Shown piece after piece: positions 33,012 through 44,433 of a stretch of 64,000 nt of DNA. Source of the stretch: Bolinopsis microptera (Eukaryota; Ctenophora; Tentaculata; Lobata; Bolinopsidae); the NCBI RefSeq assembly GCF_026151205.1, contig NC_087084.1:16280227-16344226 (forward strand), read 5' to 3'. Under the pieces are notes generated by a model that had not been told where the DNA came from, did not search any database, and saw nothing but the letters and a program-made list of their open reading frames with translations. The number at the start of each line of letters is the position of its first letter. The first letter of the stretch is position 1. Made by a program: the position numbers and the translations under genes.

Positions 33012-34686
33012 TTACTTTTCAAAAAGTAGCTGAATTCCGAAGCTGAACATTTTTATGACATAACGTACACTCTGAGTGTTAAATACGAGAAGGAGCAAAG
33101 GTATAACAAGGCAAAACTTTAAACTCAATATTGACATTCCATTGGAATATAACATCATATTATAGAGTTTAACCAAGGCATAACATAATAACCCTACCAA
33201 GGCAGTACCAATCACACAGACAGGTATGATTATATCCAAATAGTATATTTCTGCCATATTCTGTTGTTTTGTAACTGCATTCACCAAATAGTCCACATTC
33301 CCAAACTCAGCCACTTGCTCCACGTAAAACACGAGGTTCTCCCTCACATTACCCGGCTCATTCTCAACTATATCAAGCTTTCTTCATATTCCCATGATAT
33401 GTTCCATGATCAGTGATCATTGAGGTAACTACTTCTCTAGCTCGATACGGGATATCCTCCTTCATCAAGCTCTCTCCAAATCCTTTGAGCTTGACTAGCT
33501 CTGCGTTGATGAATTGGTCAGCAAACTGGGGAATACACAACGCAGGCACATTGTAGAAAATAGTCTCCAACCTACCGTTGTTACCGCAGTGGCTGACGAA
33601 AACTTTTACTTTTCCTGATCTTAGGAGATCTTTTTGGGGTGCCCAATCAAGCGGTAAAACAGATTCAGGGAATATTTTATCACAATATTTATCTACTTTA
33701 ACTATTACTCTTAGATCGAGTTCAATAAGGATGTTTATGAGTTCAGAAAACCAGGGAACATCACTCATCTTTGCATATGATCCAAAAGAGACGTAAATAA
33801 CATCCTTTCCGACTGACTCCTCTAAAAACTGAACAATTTGAGGGGAGAATTCTATAGGAGCATGTTTACTTTCCAAAAGATTTGCACACCCTATAGGGAT
33901 ATCATTTGGGGGGCGAAGAAACGGGAAAGTGAACGCAGGATGGTCGTTAGTAAGATACAATTTTACTGAATTTTTAACATCTCGTAAACTGGAGAATCCA
34001 AACTTTTCTAAGAAGGGCTGCATAGCTTCAGCCCCTGACTGGATAAAAGGCAAGAATATAAAAGCATCTTTTAACACTGATAGCTTCTCTGTAAATGAAG
34101 GAGATCGATGGAATCTGTGATTCAATAGTAAAGAGGGTTGACTGAAAACCAACATTGGGAGGTTATTATGAAGCAGTGCCAGCTCTATCATGAAACTAGG
34201 CTCGTAATTTACAACAGGGACATTTGTAACGGTACCAAGCAATGCCAAACCAGTATTTTCAACCTTCTCCCCTAGAATAACATCAAACTGAGTTCTGCTA
34301 AACATATCCAACACTTCCTCCCCTGAGAAAACTCCAGCAGATCTCTTCCAAACCTCTCTCCATACCTCAATGCAGCTAGGTCCAAACGCTTCCAATGCAT
34401 AGCCACTGTCACCTTTCATAACATCTGCTATACAATCCTTCCACATCATATCTTCATCTTGACTGTCCCACACCACAATATTGGCAACATGAATATTAGG
34501 ATGTGGGACACACTTGTCCAGTCCTCTTGATACAATGTTTACGAAGGTTATGTTGTGTCCAGAATCTGCTAAGATAAGGGCAAGGTCGTAAAGAGCAGTA
34601 AGATGACTTCCACCAAGGAGGGATCCAGCGAAGATGTTGGAAGTGTGGGAGATGGGAAGGATAAGAAGGATGACACGAAGTAACAT
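33012..34686 (-). CDS. UDP-glycosyltransferase (GT1/UGT), one frameshift before the membrane anchor
   Basis: UGTs transfer a sugar from a UDP-sugar to lipophilic acceptors and sit in the ER membrane with the active side in the lumen. The main frame (34686-33373, 437 residues) has a signal peptide (LLRVILLILPISHTS), an acceptor-binding N-terminal half, and the UGT signature: DVIYVSFGSYA, LPLDWAPQKDLL, VFVSHCGNNGRLETI, VPALCIPQFADQ. The catalytic His near residue 25, usually in GSH, is visible as GGSHLTALYDLA. It ends prematurely at MKKA-stop. The expected continuation, including a membrane helix (IIIPVCVIGTALVGLLCYALV) and a second hydrophobic stretch, follows in another register (33367-33012). 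One surplus A in an A run near 33368-33372 explains this: a recent lesion or a sequencing error. No coding introns are seen. Confidence 0.88.
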
Positions 34687-34893
34687 CCTAAGAAGTTGGT
34701 TAATGAAGCAAAGAAATACTCATCATGTAATTCGGAAATTCAAGGTAAGTCTTCCCAATTGAACGATCAGACAAGATGATGGATGTAAATCTTCAAAATA
34801 ACTGAATTATATCTTGATAAAGCATCTGCTAAACATGTTATGAATCATTGTCAGTAGCACGTCAACCTAAGTTCCTAATTTGGAACTTGATCC

Positions 34894-37800
34894 ACTTTCA
34901 ACACTACTATATAACAAATAATTTGAGGTATGACACGAGGAGAAACGGCACGAAAACGAAATGTCAAGAAAAGTCCAGAGAAAACTGGTGCTACAGCGGA
35001 TGTAACTGAAGATGAAGGAGACCGTAGTTGTGTATGCAGAAGGTATATCGCAGAGGAGTTTTCATTAGCTTGTGCAACCTGTGATATGTACTGGCATTAT
35101 TGCTGTGTTGGACTGACAGGTCTGACACAAGAAGAAGGCGACCATCTGTCTAACTGGCGTTGTCAGAATTGTTTTATATCACCTTACATAAAAAGCAAAA
35201 GGACTCAGACCTCGAACCCTGATAATGAAGAAACAAAAATACTACGGAATGTTATTAGGCAGGAACTTGAGGCTCTTACACCTTGTATCAGAGGGGTTGT
35301 TGAAAACGCAGTGAACGAGAACATTCCAACTAACTTTGAGTCTGAAAAACCTAAAGAAATATCAAAGATAGTGAACCAGGCTTTCCAGTCCTTCGCTGAT
35401 GTTACTGCAAATAGTCAGAAGAAAGTTATGGAAGAAATGAGCCTACAGCAAGCTTCACAAAGTGTTGTCAGTAAAGTTCAGACTAAGATGCATATGAGCG
35501 AAATTTAAGGAAGCTCAATCTGTGTGTTTTGAATGTACCAGAGAGCAAGAAAGCTAACTCCAAGTTACGCCAGGAAGAGGACTCGAAGTTCTGCAAGGAG
35601 ACACTAAAGATTGAAAAAAGTGACTTTATCAGTTGCCATCGTGCAGGTAAAGTGGATCCAGGTAAGCCAGACTCCTGTCGGCCATTGATCATCCAGACAG
35701 CTGACGAGGAGTCAGTTAACTATTATTCCAACCATTGCATGGCAAGGGCTGGAAAGAGTCATCATACTGGATAAATCTGGATCTCTGCAGAGCAGACCGA
35801 GAGATCCGTTTTTTAGCCAGAGAAGAGAGGAAGAAGAGGCGGGAAGAAGCAGAGAAGGAAAAGACAGAGAAAAAGGTGGAGAAGAAGTAAATAGCAGTGA
35901 TAAAGAATGTAGTCAGCCCATGAATATTTTTTATACTAATGCTAATGGACTATTTAATAAAATTGATGAACTAAAATGTATTCTATCAGTTTATAAATCC
36001 ATTCATGTAATCTGCATTACAGAAACTCATTTTAATAGTGATATTTTAGATGCTGAAATTTTTATTGAAGGTTTTAATATGTTTAGAAAAGACAGAGATT
36101 TTAAAATCGATAACTCCACTAGCAACATAAGTGGAGGTGGAGGTTCTATTATTTATATTAAAAACAGTTGCAATGCTTCATTAGTGAGCTCATTTTTAAA
36201 AGCACCAGACTCTTAAGCTATTAATGTCAATACCTCTGGTGGATTGATTAGTATTTGTTGTATTTATAGGTCTACCTCTTTAAATTTAAAACAGAATAAT
36301 ATGTTATTATCTTGCATCAAGAACATATCTAGTGAAAAGAATGTTTTTGAAACCATTATCATAGGAGATTTTAACCTACCTAATGTATCTTGGGAAACTG
36401 GTAGTGTAAATAGTGGTATTTCGAGTAAGAATCAGGTTTTAATGATTCAACAAAAGTATATTGATTTATTTAATGACAGTGGTTTGACGTGGTACTTTAC
36501 TAACGAAACAACCAGAAGACGGCTTGTGAAAGATACTCTCCAGGAGAGTCTTCTTGATCAGGTTTTGTATACAAATGATGCTCTTGTCAACGGTTGTAAG
36601 ATCATTTCTCCGCTTGGCAAAAGTGATCATGTTGGGATACTAGTCGAACTGGTTGTTTCGCCCAATACTAACAAAAGTCCCAAACAAAAGATTTTAAAGC
36701 CTATTTGGGGTAAGATTTCCTCAGAAGAGTTATTTAACTTTAGTATGAATAATATTGACTGGGATTATAGTTGTACAAATAATGTTCAAGATATGTGGGT
36801 TGAACTACATGGTAAATTGGAGTCTGTTGCTGCAGCTGTCCCAGCTGCTTCGGTTTATCTCGACAACAGACCTGTCAAGTTGCCATGGAGTACAACTTCA
36901 CTTAAAAGAATGAGGAAGAACAAGGACAGAGCATGGGCTGAATTTGATATTAATCCTTCGGATATTAACTTTAGCTGTGCAAATAGCAAGCAGCGTATTT
37001 TTGAGGTGGCAGAAATTAAAGCTAAAGTAAATTATGAAAAGAAGATTACATCTAATTTAAAACAGAATTGTAAATCTTTTTACTCGTATTTGCGTAATAA
37101 ACGTCAAGTTAAGTCAAGTGTTGTTTCTTTAGATAGAGGAGATGGTACACGCACAGATAGTTCATCTGAGTCAGCTGAGGTACTTGCTAGTGTCTTTAGT
37201 TCTGTGTTTGTGCGTGAACCACCTGGCCCTCTTCCCCAAAATGAGAGTTATAACAAACAGGTTATTGATGATATGTAAATTAGCAGTTCTGATATCAAGA
37301 AGCAGCTTTTAAAGCTTAATGTTTTTAAGAGTTCTGGTCCGGATGGCGTTCATCCAAAGTTGTTGAAATCCTTAGCATACGATGAAAAGTTTGTTGAAGC
37401 TGTAACTAAATTATTTGTTAAGTGTTCAGAAACAGGAGTCCTGCCTGACATTTGGAAGACAGCATCTGTTGTAGCATTGTTCAAAAAGGGTGTTAAATCT
37501 GATCCCTTAAATTATAGACCTGTCTCATTAACTTGTATTTTGTGCAAAGTGTATGAAAAGTTGGTGAGGGCACATTTATTAACATTTTTAGAAGAACGAA
37601 TTTCAAAGCATCAGCATGGATTTGTGAAGGGTAAATCTTGTCTATCTAATCTCTTAGAGACATTTGATAATATTCTTGATATATTTAGACGAAGGTGCTC
37701 CTGTCGATCTTTTGTATTTTGATTTTAGTAAAGCTTTTGACACAGTCCCCCACTTTAGACTTCTATCTAAATTGGAGGGGTTTGGGGTCAAGAGAAAAGT

Positions 37801-38203
37801 TTTAGATGTTATAAAAGACTTTCTGACAGACAGAACCATGAGGGTTTGTGTAGAAGGACAATGGTCTGAGGTGAAACACGTGTTATCTGGTGTTCCCCAG
37901 GGGTCAGTATTGGGTCCTTTGCTATTTATTCTTTATATAAACGATTTACCTGACAATGTTAAAAATAAGATTAAATTATTTGCAGATGATCTCAAGTTAG
38001 TTTGTAATGCAGCTAACCATAGAAGTGTATCTGATGATATTTTAGAACTCGAAATTTGGGAGAGTATTTGGCACTTAAACTTCAATCCTGCCAAGTGTAA
38101 AGTAGTCCATATTAATTTGAATAATAATCCTAACTCGAATTATATTGTAAATGGAGTAGAACTAGAAGTATCTGCACAGGAAAAAGATTTGGGGGTTATT
38201 ACC
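34894..38203 (+). mobile_element. LINE A (CR1/L2-like), 5' part of an element split by later insertions
   Basis: Starts with a 36-nt leader (34894-34929) directly followed by the ORF1 ATG and holds a PHD-type ORF1, an APE-type endonuclease and most of the reverse transcriptase. It is cut at about 38203 within the motif that follows the catalytic box (EKDLGVIT). The remainder resumes at 49981. Several frame breaks show that it is dead. Confidence 0.85.
34930..35889 (+). pseudogene. LINE A ORF1: PHD finger, coiled region, RRM-like tail (frame-broken)
   Basis: The first frame (34930-35508) begins with a basic tail and a PHD-type finger: CVCRRYIAEEFSLACATC, HYCCV, and WRCQNC closing it, about residues 35-85. 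A long helical segment follows. After a frame break near 35500 the protein continues (35529-35774) with LRQEEDSKFCKE, DFISCHRAGK and RPLIIQ, the RRM-like part of LINE ORF1 proteins. After another break near 35770 it ends with the Lys/Arg/Glu-rich sequence REERKKRREEAE, finishing at 35889. ORF1 proteins of this kind bind element RNA and act as chaperones. Confidence 0.75.
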
Positions 38204-38239
38204 TATAGCCCCAGTGGAATAAATTTTAAATATGACTAG
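35920..38239 (+). pseudogene. LINE A ORF2: APE endonuclease and reverse transcriptase (frame-broken, truncated)
   Basis: Endonuclease blocks ITETHFNSD, IIGDFNLPNVSW, LDQVLYTN and GKSDHVGIL are present across frames 35920-36216 and 36244-37278. In-frame stops at about 36214 and 37276 interrupt it. The reverse transcriptase follows in 37360-37722 (WKTASVVALFKKG, LNYRPVSLT, KHQHGFVKGKS) and 37664-38239 (YFDFSKAFDTVPH, GVPQGSVLGPLLF, catalytic FADDLKLV). The last residues before the stop at 38239 are read-through into the first monomer of LINE B. At least three lesions make it non-functional. Confidence 0.82.
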
Positions 38240-38398
38240 GAATCCAGTTTGGGAAGAAAAAAAGGCTATATATTTTTCGGCCGCTCCGCGGCTATTATTA
38301 TTACCCATAGCCCCAGTGGAATAAATTTTAAATATGACTAGGAATCCAGTTTGGGAAGAAAAAAGGCTATATATTTTTCGGCCGCTCCGCGGCCGACT
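38204..38398 (+). repeat. Two 102-bp tandem monomers at the 5' end of LINE B
   Basis: Two near-identical units with a period of 102 bp (38204-38305 and 38306-38398). Each contains ATAGCCCCAGTGG, a TATA-like GGCTATATATTTTT and a GC-rich hairpin GGCCGC/GCGGCC. The arrangement resembles promoter monomers of some LINEs. The promoter role is inferred. Confidence 0.85.
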
Positions 38399-38789
38399 GG
38401 TCACTCAAGCGATTGAGGATGCAAAATCAGTCATCGATAAACTCCTCTCGAGCTCCAGCGCAAAGGTTGTCATCTCCCTACCCACCCCAACCCCTGGATT
38501 AATCAGTGAACTTACCAACCAATTTGTCTCAGAAATAACACAATTTGTCTCAGCTAAAAGAGGGTTAAGTGACTTTTACCGCCGCCTATATACTGTAAAC
38601 AATACTGGAAACTTTTCCCGTGCCATCTCTGCTGCTGAGTCATCCCAAGACTCTCCTAACCCGTTGAAGGAGGACCAACTCCATGTCTCAGAGTATGGTT
38701 TGAAAAAACTTTGTTTGAATATTAAACTTGGCCTATACCGTGCCTTTGGTATGAGATCCCCTAGAAAGCAGCCCCCTACAGAGCGTTAG
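38399..38789 (+). pseudogene. LINE B ORF1 remnant: C-terminal part of an SGNH/GDSL esterase
   Basis: The last ~130 residues of an SGNH hydrolase: a strand VVISLPTPTP, then DQLHVSEYGLKKLC, which matches the family's D-x-x-H block carrying the catalytic Asp and His. The Gly-Asp-Ser nucleophile block and the Asn block are missing because the 5' part was lost at the junction with the monomers. Esterase domains in CR1-like ORF1s are described (Kapitonov and Jurka, 2003). Confidence 0.65.
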
Positions 38790-38841
38790 AGTAACCCTAA
38801 AATTCAAGAAAAAACAAGTATCACGAGATCAAGTCGCTGTG

Positions 38842-41800
38842 ATGTCCTGGAACATCCAGGACAGCACAGGAGACGGGTCTAACAAATTTGAAAATAGCGA
38901 ATTTTTGTCAATCCTCAAACAAGCTAACATTCTTTGTCTCCAAGAAACAAAGAAGCAAGTTAAGTTTGAAGGATACCTCTCTTTTAATAGCAACCGCAAA
39001 AATTCACGCTCAGGAGGGGTCTGCATTCTTGCTGAAAATGGCCTAAGAAAAGGTGTCTCTAGTGTGCTTTGTAATGAATCTGATGACATTATTGTTGCTA
39101 AACTGGACAAGAACTTTTTTAAACTTGATTTTGACCTATTTTTGGTATGTTATTATATTAGCCCTGCATACTCGTCCTATGTCAAGAAGAATCCAGATTA
39201 TACTGCTAATACCTTCTCTGCTCTTGACTCTATCTGTATCAGACTACGTCAAAAGGGAGAAGTTATTATGTGTGGCGATGCAAATGCAAGAACTGGAAAA
39301 CTCCCAGACTATATCCTTTCCTGTAATGCACCTGCCATCCATGACATCTATAACGACATTGGACTCGAGCACGACATAGAAGAACCAAGAAATAATTCTG
39401 ACCTTACAATATCTGAACCCCACTGCCAACACTTTCTTGACATGGTTATCAATAACCAACTCAAAATTCTTAATGGTCGTACCCTTGGGGACACCACTGG
39501 AAAAATGACCTGTCACAAATACAATGGAAGCAGTGTGGTTGACTATTTTGTAATCACCTCATGGGCAAGAGATCATGTAAACTCTCTCCAAGTAAAAGAG
39601 TTTACATCATACTCTGATCATTGTCCATTAGTCTTGAAACTCACTACATTTGAACCATTTGTCGCAAACTTCCAGCTCCCAGACTTTTCTAACTTTCCTT
39701 GTGGCTATAAGTGGGACAGCAACACCTCCCATTCACTATTTAAAAAAGCCCTTACCTCGCCCGAAATTATCAACAATCTGGAAAGCATTGTGACAAATGA
39801 ATTTAGCAGTACTCTGGAGGGCAATCACGAACTGAACGATGCAGTCATAAAATGTCTCCACAGTGCTGCTGATATAGCCTTAAAAGTGAAAAAGCCTCCC
39901 AAAAATTCTGCCCGTAAGAAATGGTTCGACCCACAAGTCAACTCCTCGCGGCGGAACCTAAATAGGCTAGCAAACCGGCTTGGTAGTAAGCACTGTAACA
40001 GTATCCTCAGACGAGAATACTTTAAGCAACGCAACAAGCATAGCAATTTTGTAAACAGTAAGAAAGTAGCTTTCCTTAAGAAGTTAAATGAAGCTATAGA
40101 AGAAGGTCACATACTCGACTGGAAAAAATTTAAACGGCTTAAACAAGAACATGACACTAGCCCCTTACTTGACAAATTTGATTTAGCTAGCTTCCATGAC
40201 TTCTTTGCATCCCTTTATAAAAAACCAGACCAGGAGCCAGATCTCACTCACCACAATCACAAACATTACCCTGAACCACCAGATCTGGATATCCTAAATA
40301 AGCTCATGTCAGAATCTGAAGTGACCTCTGCCATCAAAAATCTCAAAAAAGGTAAAAGTTGCTCAAACGACTTGATATCCAACGAGATGCTTCAGAGCGT
40401 AACTCCGCTTTGTCTCAAAGCCATCCTCAAAAACTTCAACCACTCACTGGTCTCTGGTTACTATCCATGGCACACCAGCATCATTACTCCTATTTACAAG
40501 TCTGGCAACCCTTTCAGCCCGGACAACTACAGAGCAATAGCTGTTGGTAGCTGTATGGGTAAACTGTTTTCTAGCATCTTACTTGAGCGTCTCCTGCACT
40601 TCAAAAAGCTCTACTGCCCTGACCCAAAAGAACAACTAGGGTTCTCAAAGGGTGCTCAAACAAATGACCACGTTTTTACCCTTAAGACAGTCATTGACAA
40701 ATATACCAAGGTTAAGAAAGCTCGCCTCTATGCATGCTTTGTTGATCTAAGAAAGGCCTTTGACACTGTATGTAGGGACCTCCTTCTGCACAAAATCACA
40801 TGCCTTGGAATAACTGGAAACTTCTTCAATTGCCTAAGTGATATGTATAGAAACTCAATAGCTCATATAAAAATCTCCAAACTCTTGTCCCCTAATATTG
40901 ACATTGGAAAAGGAACAGAGCAGGGACACCCTCTATCACCGGACCTTTTTAAAATCTATATCAACGACTTGTCATCTCTCCTGAAATCTGTTGGTGATTA
41001 TCCTATTCTAGCTGACGTCCTAATATCACATCTGCTCTGGGCTGACGATCTTGTCCTACTTGCCCTAAGTCCCAAGGCCTTGCAAGACAATATAAACATC
41101 CTATTCGACTTCTGTAACTCTATGGGCCTTGAAGTAAACATTAAAAAAACCAAGATTCTCATATTCTGCCCTCCTAAAAGAAAACAATCCTATGAAACAT
41201 TCATTTTGGGAGGCCAGCCCATCCAACACACCGAAAAATACTGCTATCTTGGCATTATATTCCACAGAAATGGATCTTTTACAGCAGCAAATACTGAACT
41301 GAGGGCCAAGGCTCTCCGTGCTCTCTATGGCCTCAAAGGCAATATCGTCAAAGATGCCCTCTCTCACCGTTCCCTAAACATTCTATTTGACTCTCTAATA
41401 AAACCGATACTGCTCTATGGCTGCCAAATCTTATGTCCTCACTCAAAAACCATGAGATACCTCTCCAAAACAGATAGCAAAGCCAACCCCCAGCATACTC
41501 TCAGGTACATCTCACAAGACCACTATGAAAGATTCCACCTTAAGTTTATCAAGTGGTCCTTGTCTGTCCATTCAAAAGCATCAAATATAGGCTGCTGGGG
41601 CGAAAGTGGGCGCCACCCCCTCTTCTTTGAAGCCTGCAAACTTGCAATAGATTTCTATAGTCGTCTTGAAAGCACTGAAAATGAACTCCTCTCCGCTGCA
41701 TTTCACGAGCAGATTATGCTGGGCCTTCCTTGGTACACCAACATCTCTAATCTTCTCACCAAATATAACTTCCCCCACTCATCCTCTTCAAAATCCAAGC

Positions 41801-42330
41801 TCTCTACCCAAATCAGTCACAACATGAGGGAAGAATTTGTGGATACCTGGAAATCTGCCAAGGCATCCTCACCTAAATTAGAATTCTACAATCAAATTAA
41901 ACATGATTTTGAACCAGAAACATACTTAGGAGTGGTTAAGATCCCCGATGCTCGGAAAAGCTTAACAAGGTTTCGTATTAGCTGCCACAATCTTTACATT
42001 GAGAGGGGCCGTTACGAAACCCCCCTAGTACCAAGAGAACATCGATGGTGCACTTTTTGCTTTTTCAGCAAGGGGCTTAAGCCTATTGAGGACGAAATTC
42101 ATGTTCTAACTGACTGTTTACTCTACTCCTCAGTTAGAGAAAAATTTAACTTCCATCCCAAAAATATTACTGACCTAGCCGGTTTGCTATCCGATAAAAC
42201 ACTAGACCCTACAAAATTTACTGCCACAGCAAGAGCAATCCATTCAATTCTCTCTGTGAACGAAAATTTTACAGCCTACTATAAGAGCCCAGATTTCCAC
42301 TCAAATACTGGCCAATGCATAATGCTATAG
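38842..42330 (+). CDS. LINE B ORF2: APE endonuclease - reverse transcriptase - Cys/His motif, intact
   Basis: An uninterrupted frame of 1162 residues from the first likely ATG. The endonuclease (residues about 1-230) has SWNIQD, LCLQETKK, GDANARTG, VVDYFVIT and SDHCPLVL. The reverse transcriptase (about 480-830) has TPIYKSGNPFSPDNYRAI, ACFVDLRKAFDTV, EQGHPLSPDLFKIYI and the catalytic WADDLVLLA. Near the C-terminus CTFCFFSKGLKP followed by DEIHVLTDC forms a CCHC-type zinc motif, common at the end of these proteins. All catalytic residues I can check are present. With the 3' microsatellite tail this points to a young insertion, although its ORF1 is truncated. Confidence 0.9.
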   Translation: MSWNIQDSTGDGSNKFENSEFLSILKQANILCLQETKKQVKFEGYLSFNSNRKNSRSGGVCILAENGLRKGVSSVLCNESDDIIVAKLDKNFFKLDFDLFLVCYYISPAYSSYVKKNPDYTANTFSALDSICIRLRQKGEVIMCGDANARTGKLPDYILSCNAPAIHDIYNDIGLEHDIEEPRNNSDLTISEPHCQHFLDMVINNQLKILNGRTLGDTTGKMTCHKYNGSSVVDYFVITSWARDHVNSLQVKEFTSYSDHCPLVLKLTTFEPFVANFQLPDFSNFPCGYKWDSNTSHSLFKKALTSPEIINNLESIVTNEFSSTLEGNHELNDAVIKCLHSAADIALKVKKPPKNSARKKWFDPQVNSSRRNLNRLANRLGSKHCNSILRREYFKQRNKHSNFVNSKKVAFLKKLNEAIEEGHILDWKKFKRLKQEHDTSPLLDKFDLASFHDFFASLYKKPDQEPDLTHHNHKHYPEPPDLDILNKLMSESEVTSAIKNLKKGKSCSNDLISNEMLQSVTPLCLKAILKNFNHSLVSGYYPWHTSIITPIYKSGNPFSPDNYRAIAVGSCMGKLFSSILLERLLHFKKLYCPDPKEQLGFSKGAQTNDHVFTLKTVIDKYTKVKKARLYACFVDLRKAFDTVCRDLLLHKITCLGITGNFFNCLSDMYRNSIAHIKISKLLSPNIDIGKGTEQGHPLSPDLFKIYINDLSSLLKSVGDYPILADVLISHLLWADDLVLLALSPKALQDNINILFDFCNSMGLEVNIKKTKILIFCPPKRKQSYETFILGGQPIQHTEKYCYLGIIFHRNGSFTAANTELRAKALRALYGLKGNIVKDALSHRSLNILFDSLIKPILLYGCQILCPHSKTMRYLSKTDSKANPQHTLRYISQDHYERFHLKFIKWSLSVHSKASNIGCWGESGRHPLFFEACKLAIDFYSRLESTENELLSAAFHEQIMLGLPWYTNISNLLTKYNFPHSSSSKSKLSTQISHNMREEFVDTWKSAKASSPKLEFYNQIKHDFEPETYLGVVKIPDARKSLTRFRISCHNLYIERGRYETPLVPREHRWCTFCFFSKGLKPIEDEIHVLTDCLLYSSVREKFNFHPKNITDLAGLLSDKTLDPTKFTATARAIHSILSVNENFTAYYKSPDFHSNTGQCIML

Positions 42331-42503
42331 GACCTCAAAAATAGTATTATAAAACATTTCTATTTTATCCCTACACATTTGTAAATAACTAGAATTGTGT
42401 AACCTTAAATTATTTCAGAATTATAACTATTGTGAATTCAATAAGATAATTATCACTTTTGTATCCTTTGTATCCTTGTATCCTTGTATCCTTGTATCCT
42501 GGT

Positions 42504-44279
42504 CAGCTCTTCTCCGAGGTCAAGATTAGTTTGAAATTCTTAGCATATCCATTAGAATAATTACCGGATGAATATGCAATTGTAAATTTTGAGATTAAAT
42601 AAAAAATTTCTGAGAATTCTTTGATTTATTTGAAACGCAAGGAAATATTTTTTAAACGCACTATATAGCCCCAAACTTGCTTACCAAATAGAGCGTTAAT
42701 GCTTTACTATCCCCAGCACATTGGACGATTCGCTACTTTTGAAGCGGTTTCGATCTTGTGTTGATACTTTTGAACTGACTTAGGGTCTGAAGCTTGCTTC
42801 TGCCAGGTTATATACAATCTTTGACAATGTACGATGGCAAACTTCGGATTTAAAGCGGGATAAGGATGTATAATGGAGGGGGTTATCTGGCGTAGATCTG
42901 ACTTAGTTTCGACATAGTAGTAGTAGTACTGGTAGTAGTAGTAGTTTGACATAGTAATTGACTAGACTACAATAATCTTAGGGAAAGTATACAACTCTAA
43001 AACCAAATTGTGAGTATTATTGAAATGCGGAAGCGAGCAAATCAAAAATACAATTTTAAAGTACTGTTTCACACTTGCACTGTACTCTAGATGATCTAGG
43101 ATGTGAAGCTTGCTTAAGCCTAGAACACACGAGTTCCCCTGATATAGTAGCAATGGCTAGATTCACTTCCTTCCCACTTACACTGTTGTTGAATGTTGAC
43201 TTGTAGCTACAATATTAAATTGATCGTGGAAATCGGTCTCGGATGTGAAACTAAAGGAGCCAACTTGAATCCATAAAATTTTGAATGCTAAATTTTAAAA
43301 TACCGCTCTATATTTACACCGTTCACCAGTTAATATGGCTGGGAGGATTGGGAGGATTCATAGATTGTCGATTGTTTAAGATTAACTTGATATTTTAGCG
43401 TATCAGAGCTGAAATTTTGCATGACTATTTCACATGACTATTTTACATGACTATTTTTTTCATATTCCGGGAAGTTGAGGAAGCAGGAATAGATAGCGCG
43501 CGTTTTCTGCGCGTTTTTTGGTGTCTGAATGCGCAAAAAATAGTCAAGCAATCTTATAGGTAAGAAATAGTCATGGAATCTAGGAATGCGCTCGATTCAA
43601 ACTTCGAGTCTATAAAGTAATGTAACATCGCGTGAGCCCTGAGAGCGATTATTTTAATTTAATTTTGAATTAATGTGAATATTTTTTGCACAAGAATCTT
43701 ATTTTACCGGTTATCAACAAATTTTGACTAGGTGTTAAATTCCTGGACGCCTGACTATTTGCCACTGGGCCCATAGCTCCTTGCTTTGGAATGAACAGAT
43801 CAATGAAACAAGAAATTCAATGAAACAAGAAATTTAATTTTAGCACATTTTACAGAATAAAAAGATGTAAAACAATTCATAAAATATAATGCCCATTTGG
43901 TGTATGACTTTTTGTCCTTGACTGCTAGTTTGGTTTTGGAAGGACAGGTAACTAACGGGGCAAGGAATGCGCGTGCCTGAAAGCTTTTGCACACACCGAA
44001 ACGCTAGTTCAGTTAGGTTTTTAGAGACAGGGCTCATTTTAGGACTAGAAGAAATTTGTTAGTAGACATTAGGGGTTCTGTTTATAGTTGTTACTATAGG
44101 TTGCAGTCTTGTTGTGACAAAAAGTCTACACTAAAACATGCTTTAGTTTATATTGTGTGGTTCAAGGATATAAAATGTGGCTTCAAGGTGGATATTAAAG
44201 AGCTTGCGAAAGATTATGGCCTTTGTATCAATAGTTATAATAAGCTATAAATATCTTAAACTATACAGTGCTAATTAAA
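42504..44279. other. Spacer between LINE B and LINE C
   Basis: No supportable gene. The segment 42820-42955 on the minus strand matches 27260-27360 of the foldback element core (shared TACGCCAGATAACCCCCTCC), so part of this spacer is a relic of that family. A 14-bp unit with CATGACTATTT is repeated three times near 43420-43460. Confidence 0.6.
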
Positions 44280-44433
44280 AATTTCTTTATACTTCATTCT
44301 CAGATTAGATTTAAAAATTCAAAAAATATACATTTATTTTATTAATACCTTCTCACACATTCTTTACTCACAGGACAAGACTTGGAAAACAGTAGCCTAG
44401 AGGAATTTAATTGAGATGTGTGTGAACAGCCAG

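Larger units (their letters stand above)
38204..42503 (+). mobile_element. LINE B (CR1/L2-like) inserted after LINE A fragment
   Basis: Comprises two 5' monomers, a truncated ORF1, an intact long ORF2 and a 3' UTR that ends in about four to five copies of TTGTATCC (42461-42503). Short terminal 8-bp repeats are characteristic of CR1/L2-type 3' ends. The element is in the same orientation as LINE A. The left border is where LINE A coding similarity stops. Confidence 0.82.
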
